Of a stretch of DNA of 64,000 nucleotides, positions 61,702-64,000 are shown piece after piece (the stretch's first letter is position 1; each line of letters starts with the position of its first letter). Origin of the DNA: Anthropogastromicrobium aceti (GTDB lineage: Bacteria; Bacillota; Clostridia; Lachnospirales; Lachnospiraceae); NCBI RefSeq assembly GCF_025567095.1, contig NZ_JAOQJH010000008.1; one strand, written 5' to 3'. The notes beneath the pieces were generated by a model. It was not told the DNA's origin. It worked only from the letters and a program-made list of their open reading frames with translations, and did not search any database. The translations under genes and the position numbers were made by a program.

Positions 61702-61968
61702 ATGGCACAGATAGTAAATGTTAATTTTAAAATGGACGCAGAAGATAAAAGGCGAATGGAAAGCGCTTGCGCAGGAATGGGATTGAGTATGAGTGCAGCT
61801 TTTACCATATTTGCGAAGAAGGTTGGAAGAGAACGACGTATACCGTTTGAAATTTCTGCACCAGATCCATTCTATGATGAAAACAATATTCGTTACTTGG
61901 AAAATAAAATGGCAGATTATAAGGCAGGTAAGCTTAAAATGGCAGAGCACGAATTGATTGAGGAGTAA
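61702..61968 (+). CDS. RelB/DinJ-family antitoxin
   Basis: 88 residues. The N-terminal ribbon-helix-helix reads AQIVNVNFKMDAEDKRRMES and GLSMSAAFTIFAKKVGRERRIPFEI, the RelB/DinJ pattern that binds its own operator. The acidic C-terminal tail (YLENKMADYKAGKLKMAEHE) is the part that wraps the toxin. GGAAGGAG supports the ATG at 61702. Four bases after its stop lies the start of a YoeB-like toxin, which is broken here. Confidence 0.92.
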   Translation: MAQIVNVNFKMDAEDKRRMESACAGMGLSMSAAFTIFAKKVGRERRIPFEISAPDPFYDENNIRYLENKMADYKAGKLKMAEHELIEE

Positions 61969-61972
61969 AGTA

Positions 61973-62020
61973 ATGAAGTTGTTACAATGGGATTTTGATG
62001 CGTGGGAAGATTATCTCTAT
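61973..62020 (+). pseudogene. YoeB-type toxin gene, 5' fragment cut by an insertion
   Basis: The first 16 codons read MKLLQWDFDAWEDYLY, the N terminus of YoeB mRNA interferases (compare E. coli YoeB, whose start has the same W..xxWxDYLxWQ layout). At 62021 the next residues should be WQ, but the sequence changes to QSRQSTTS and runs into the end of an IS605-type element, stopping at 62156-62158. The catalytic Glu, Arg and His residues near the C terminus are absent. The rest of the gene should lie beyond the right end of the window. Confidence 0.75.
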
Positions 62021-62036
62021 CAAAGTAGGCAGAGTA

Positions 62037-62072
62037 CCACGTCCATAGGAGTTACGCACCGCATGGGCGTGG
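62037..62072. repeat. Left-end imperfect palindrome of the IS element
   Basis: CCACGTCCAT (62037-62046) pairs with ATGGGCGTGG (62063-62072) as a 10-bp stem with one T-G pair and a 16-nt loop. Subterminal hairpins of this kind are the TnpA recognition sites in IS200/IS605 elements. It begins about 16 bases inside the estimated left end. Confidence 0.75.
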
Positions 62073-62091
62073 GTGAATGCCTTTTTGTAAC

Positions 62092-62508
62092 TTATTGGTT
62101 GTTAATGTACTCTTGTATCAGCTGCAAACTGTTTTCGTTTGCAATTGTAGTAAAATAGCTGTTGCTCCAAAACAAGGAATCCTGACAGGATTCTTTCAGA
62201 ATGGTATCACCATACTGTGTTCTTGCATAACGGCTTGTTTTGGTTTTAATGACATTTACCAGTGTACCCGGTGCAGTGAATGGATCTGCTTCGAACAAAA
62301 TGTGGATATGATCCGATTCCCCATTCATTTCTAAGATTACCAAATCTTTCTCGTCGAAGATATCCTGTATTACTTGATAGACCAGTTCTTTAACAGCCCC
62401 GGTTAAAACAGGGCGGCGGTTCTTCGTTACCAGTACGATATGATACTGTAATAAAAAACAACTGTGTCGATTGGTATAATACGTTTGTCCTAACTTTTTC
62501 TTGTACAT
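62092..62508 (-). CDS. tnpA: IS200/IS605 transposase TnpA (Y1 HUH)
   Basis: 138 residues. The HUH metal motif is H67-I-H69 (GESDHIHILFEA), and the catalytic tyrosine is Y134 in IQEYINNQ. HIVLVTKNRRPVL and FWSNSYFTTI are conserved family segments. AGAGGA about nine bases upstream on the minus strand supports the start at 62508; the open frame extends further but lacks a site. It cuts and rejoins the single-stranded element ends. It appears intact. Confidence 0.95.
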   Translation of the reverse strand: MYKKKLGQTYYTNRHSCFLLQYHIVLVTKNRRPVLTGAVKELVYQVIQDIFDEKDLVILEMNGESDHIHILFEADPFTAPGTLVNVIKTKTSRYARTQYGDTILKESCQDSLFWSNSYFTTIANENSLQLIQEYINNQ

Positions 62509-62523
62509 ATGTTCTATTTCCTC

Positions 62524-62552
62524 TTTACATCCATTTGTTTTTATGGTATAAT
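62524..62552 (+). promoter_or_regulatory. Promoter of tnpB
   Basis: TTTACA (62524-62529), 17 bp, TATAAT (62547-62552). The -35 box overlaps the tnpA ribosome binding region on the other strand. Confidence 0.65.
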
Positions 62553-62593
62553 AATAGCATAGAAATAAATTGTTGTAAAGAGGTACATCCATT

Positions 62594-64000
62594 ATGAAGA
62601 AGGCAGTTCCGATGATCTTATCAGAAGATAATTTCAAACAGATCTTTGCTTTTGCAGAGCAGTATTCAAAGCTTGCAAAAGCACTGTATAATGCTGCCCT
62701 TTTTCGTATCCGTCAGGTCTTTACAGGGTGGGATAAGAGAGATAATCGTACTCCATTAGAGCAGTCTGTCTTTGATGAAATTGAGTGTGCGAAAGAGGCT
62801 TATGGCAAATTCTCCTGTCGTCGCGTTCTTTCCTATCCGTCGTTAGACAAGATTTTGCGTGCAAATAGTAATCCCGACTTTTTTACAGGTCTGCCCATGC
62901 AAACAGCACAGAGTATTGTAAGACAGGCAGTGACTGACTTTAAAGCCTGGCTTGAAGCATTAAAGGCCTATAAGAAAGATCCTTCTTTCTTTACGGGAAA
63001 ACCGAAAATGCCCGGCTATTGTAAGGCGGATAAAAAGACTTTTAAGGTGACAAATCAGGATGCGGCTCTTTATCCGACAAAAGATGGAAAGGGGTGTCTT
63101 TTGAAATTACCTAAGATGGATCATAACAGGATACCGCTTTCTTATCTGAAGGATACTTCTAATCTTCGTGAGATTGTGTTTAAGCCTTACTATGGAAAGT
63201 ATATCATGACATTTATCATTGAAGATATGGCACCACCTTTTTACCCTGATCTGCCGAATATGGCAGGAATGGATCTCGGAACGGATAACATCGCAGCTAT
63301 CGCATGCACAGACGGCTCGTCTGTTGTATACAAGGGCGGTGCTATTCTGTCCGCAAATCAGTTCTTTGCCAAGCAAAAGGCAAGTGCTGTATCTATCCTT
63401 ACGAAAGGAAAGAAACACCGCCATGCGTCCTCTGCATTTTTGAGCAATCTTTCGTTGAAGCATGATTGTTTTCTCAAAGATCAAATGCACAAACTCAGTA
63501 CAGCCATTGTCCGGTACTGTATTGCTCATCGAATCGGTATTCTTGTTGTTGGAACCAATCGCTTGTGGAAGCAACACGCATCCATGAGTAAGAAGAATAA
63601 TCAGAAGTTTGTCTCCATCCCTCACGAAAAGCTTCGTTGGATGATCTCCTACAAGGCACTGATTGCCGGCATTGAAGTAATCTGGCAGGAAGAAAGTTAT
63701 ACTTCAAAGGCAGACTGTACTGCAGGTGACTTGATTCCGGTATACGGAAAGGAAAGGACACATCCGGTATTCTCAGGCCGTCGTATCGAGCGAGGATTGT
63801 ATCTGTGCAAAGCAGGATATTGCATCAATGCGGACTGTAACGGTGCTGCCAATATCCTTCGAAAAGCGTTTCCGCATGCATGGGATGCATGCAAAGATTT
63901 CCAATTTTTGTCAACACCTGCTTCTGTCGGATTCAAAAGCTTAAATCCAAGCTCAGTTCCTAATAGACAGAAACAACGTGCTGCAAATAAAAAGAAATAA
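62594..64000 (+). CDS. tnpB: RNA-guided nuclease TnpB (IS605 OrfB)
   Basis: 468 residues, apparently intact. The RuvC-like active site is split: D227 (MAGMDLGTDNIA), E367 (WQEESYTSK) and D414 (INADCNGAANI). The usual four-cysteine zinc ribbon between sites two and three is replaced by KADCTAGDLIPVYGKERTHP and FSGRRIERGLYLCK without CxxC pairs, a known sub-lineage. TnpB proteins cut DNA with a guide RNA taken from the element's right end and help keep the element after excision. AGAGG is about nine bases before the ATG. The stop codon is the last three bases of the window. Confidence 0.93.
   Translation: MKKAVPMILSEDNFKQIFAFAEQYSKLAKALYNAALFRIRQVFTGWDKRDNRTPLEQSVFDEIECAKEAYGKFSCRRVLSYPSLDKILRANSNPDFFTGLPMQTAQSIVRQAVTDFKAWLEALKAYKKDPSFFTGKPKMPGYCKADKKTFKVTNQDAALYPTKDGKGCLLKLPKMDHNRIPLSYLKDTSNLREIVFKPYYGKYIMTFIIEDMAPPFYPDLPNMAGMDLGTDNIAAIACTDGSSVVYKGGAILSANQFFAKQKASAVSILTKGKKHRHASSAFLSNLSLKHDCFLKDQMHKLSTAIVRYCIAHRIGILVVGTNRLWKQHASMSKKNNQKFVSIPHEKLRWMISYKALIAGIEVIWQEESYTSKADCTAGDLIPVYGKERTHPVFSGRRIERGLYLCKAGYCINADCNGAANILRKAFPHAWDACKDFQFLSTPASVGFKSLNPSSVPNRQKQRAANKKK

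Larger units (their letters stand above)
62021..64000. mobile_element. IS200/IS605-family element (IS605 organisation), right end outside window
   Basis: tnpA (minus) and tnpB (plus) are divergent, as in IS605. The left boundary is placed where the YoeB reading frame is broken, about 62021, with uncertainty of a few bases. An end hairpin lies at 62037-62072. Elements of this family move as single strands, insert 3' of a short target without target duplication, and excise without a scar. The window stops at the last base of tnpB, so the right end and the guide RNA region that overlaps it are not visible. Confidence 0.88.

Noticed and set aside
62021..62158. The open frame continuing after the YoeB fragment as a real fusion protein
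   Set aside because: After residue 16 it reads through the IS end hairpin and the antisense of tnpA; composition is not protein-like and the toxin active site is missing.
1..64000. Functional link between the CRISPR array and the TnpB gene
   Set aside because: They lie 62 kb apart. The TnpB sits in a normal IS605 arrangement with tnpA, and the repeat looks class 1, so there is no support for a type V system.

Overview
The window reads as a chromosomal segment of a Gram-positive, low-GC member of the Clostridia, most likely family Lachnospiraceae. This rests on gene order (ireB-ruvX-DUF1292, nifS-thiI, hrcA-grpE-dnaK-dnaJ behind a CIRCE element), on a PPi-type phosphofructokinase, ribonuclease J and a single-chain glycyl-tRNA synthetase, and on AT-rich sigma-A-like promoters with strong purine-rich ribosome binding sites. 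No rRNA or tRNA gene was recognised.

Left part (1-13.2 kb), accessory. A short CRISPR array with four spacers has no cas genes in the window. It ends in a degenerate repeat that abuts a fragment of a group II intron, and a second repeat-like ghost lies about 430 bp further on. Next come a NUDIX hydrolase, a secreted coiled-coil protein, an XRE regulator, a broken REP-associated transposase and an AraC regulator. A fucose module follows: gmd, fcl and manC make GDP-L-fucose from mannose-1-phosphate, and fkp and fucU salvage free L-fucose to the same product. No fucosyltransferase is present. A VOC protein and an opposite-strand DUF4874/DUF4832 surface protein close the region.

Middle part (13.3-47.3 kb), mostly core. 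It holds PPi-phosphofructokinase, acylphosphatase, a LoaP-type NusG paralogue directly before glmS, a HAD phosphatase, a GlcNAc/glucose PTS (separate IIA plus IICB), a large hybrid sensor kinase, uvrBA, a D-Ala-D-Ala carboxypeptidase, prmA-rsmE-nifS-thiI (rRNA methylation and tRNA sulfur chemistry), an HPr-like protein without the active histidine, mtaB, ireB-ruvX-DUF1292, rnj, trmR-trhP, an M16C protease, era, recO and a lipoprotein. Two dispersed intergenic hairpin families and one strongly folded 135-nt region after uvrA are not explained by the genes.

Right part (47.4-64 kb). glyQS, gdhA with a structured leader, and the CIRCE-controlled heat-shock operon are followed by an acetyltransferase and a two-component system with an ABC transporter that looks like an antimicrobial-peptide sensing and resistance module, including a BceR-like operator. 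The window ends with a RelB-type antitoxin whose YoeB-type toxin gene is cut after 16 codons by an IS605-type element with divergent tnpA and tnpB. The right end of that element lies outside the window.

The observations I rate highest are the antitoxin with its toxin interrupted by a scarlessly excising type of element, the possible structured RNA at 28888-29022, the dual-route GDP-fucose cluster, and the CRISPR array damaged next to a group II intron fragment.
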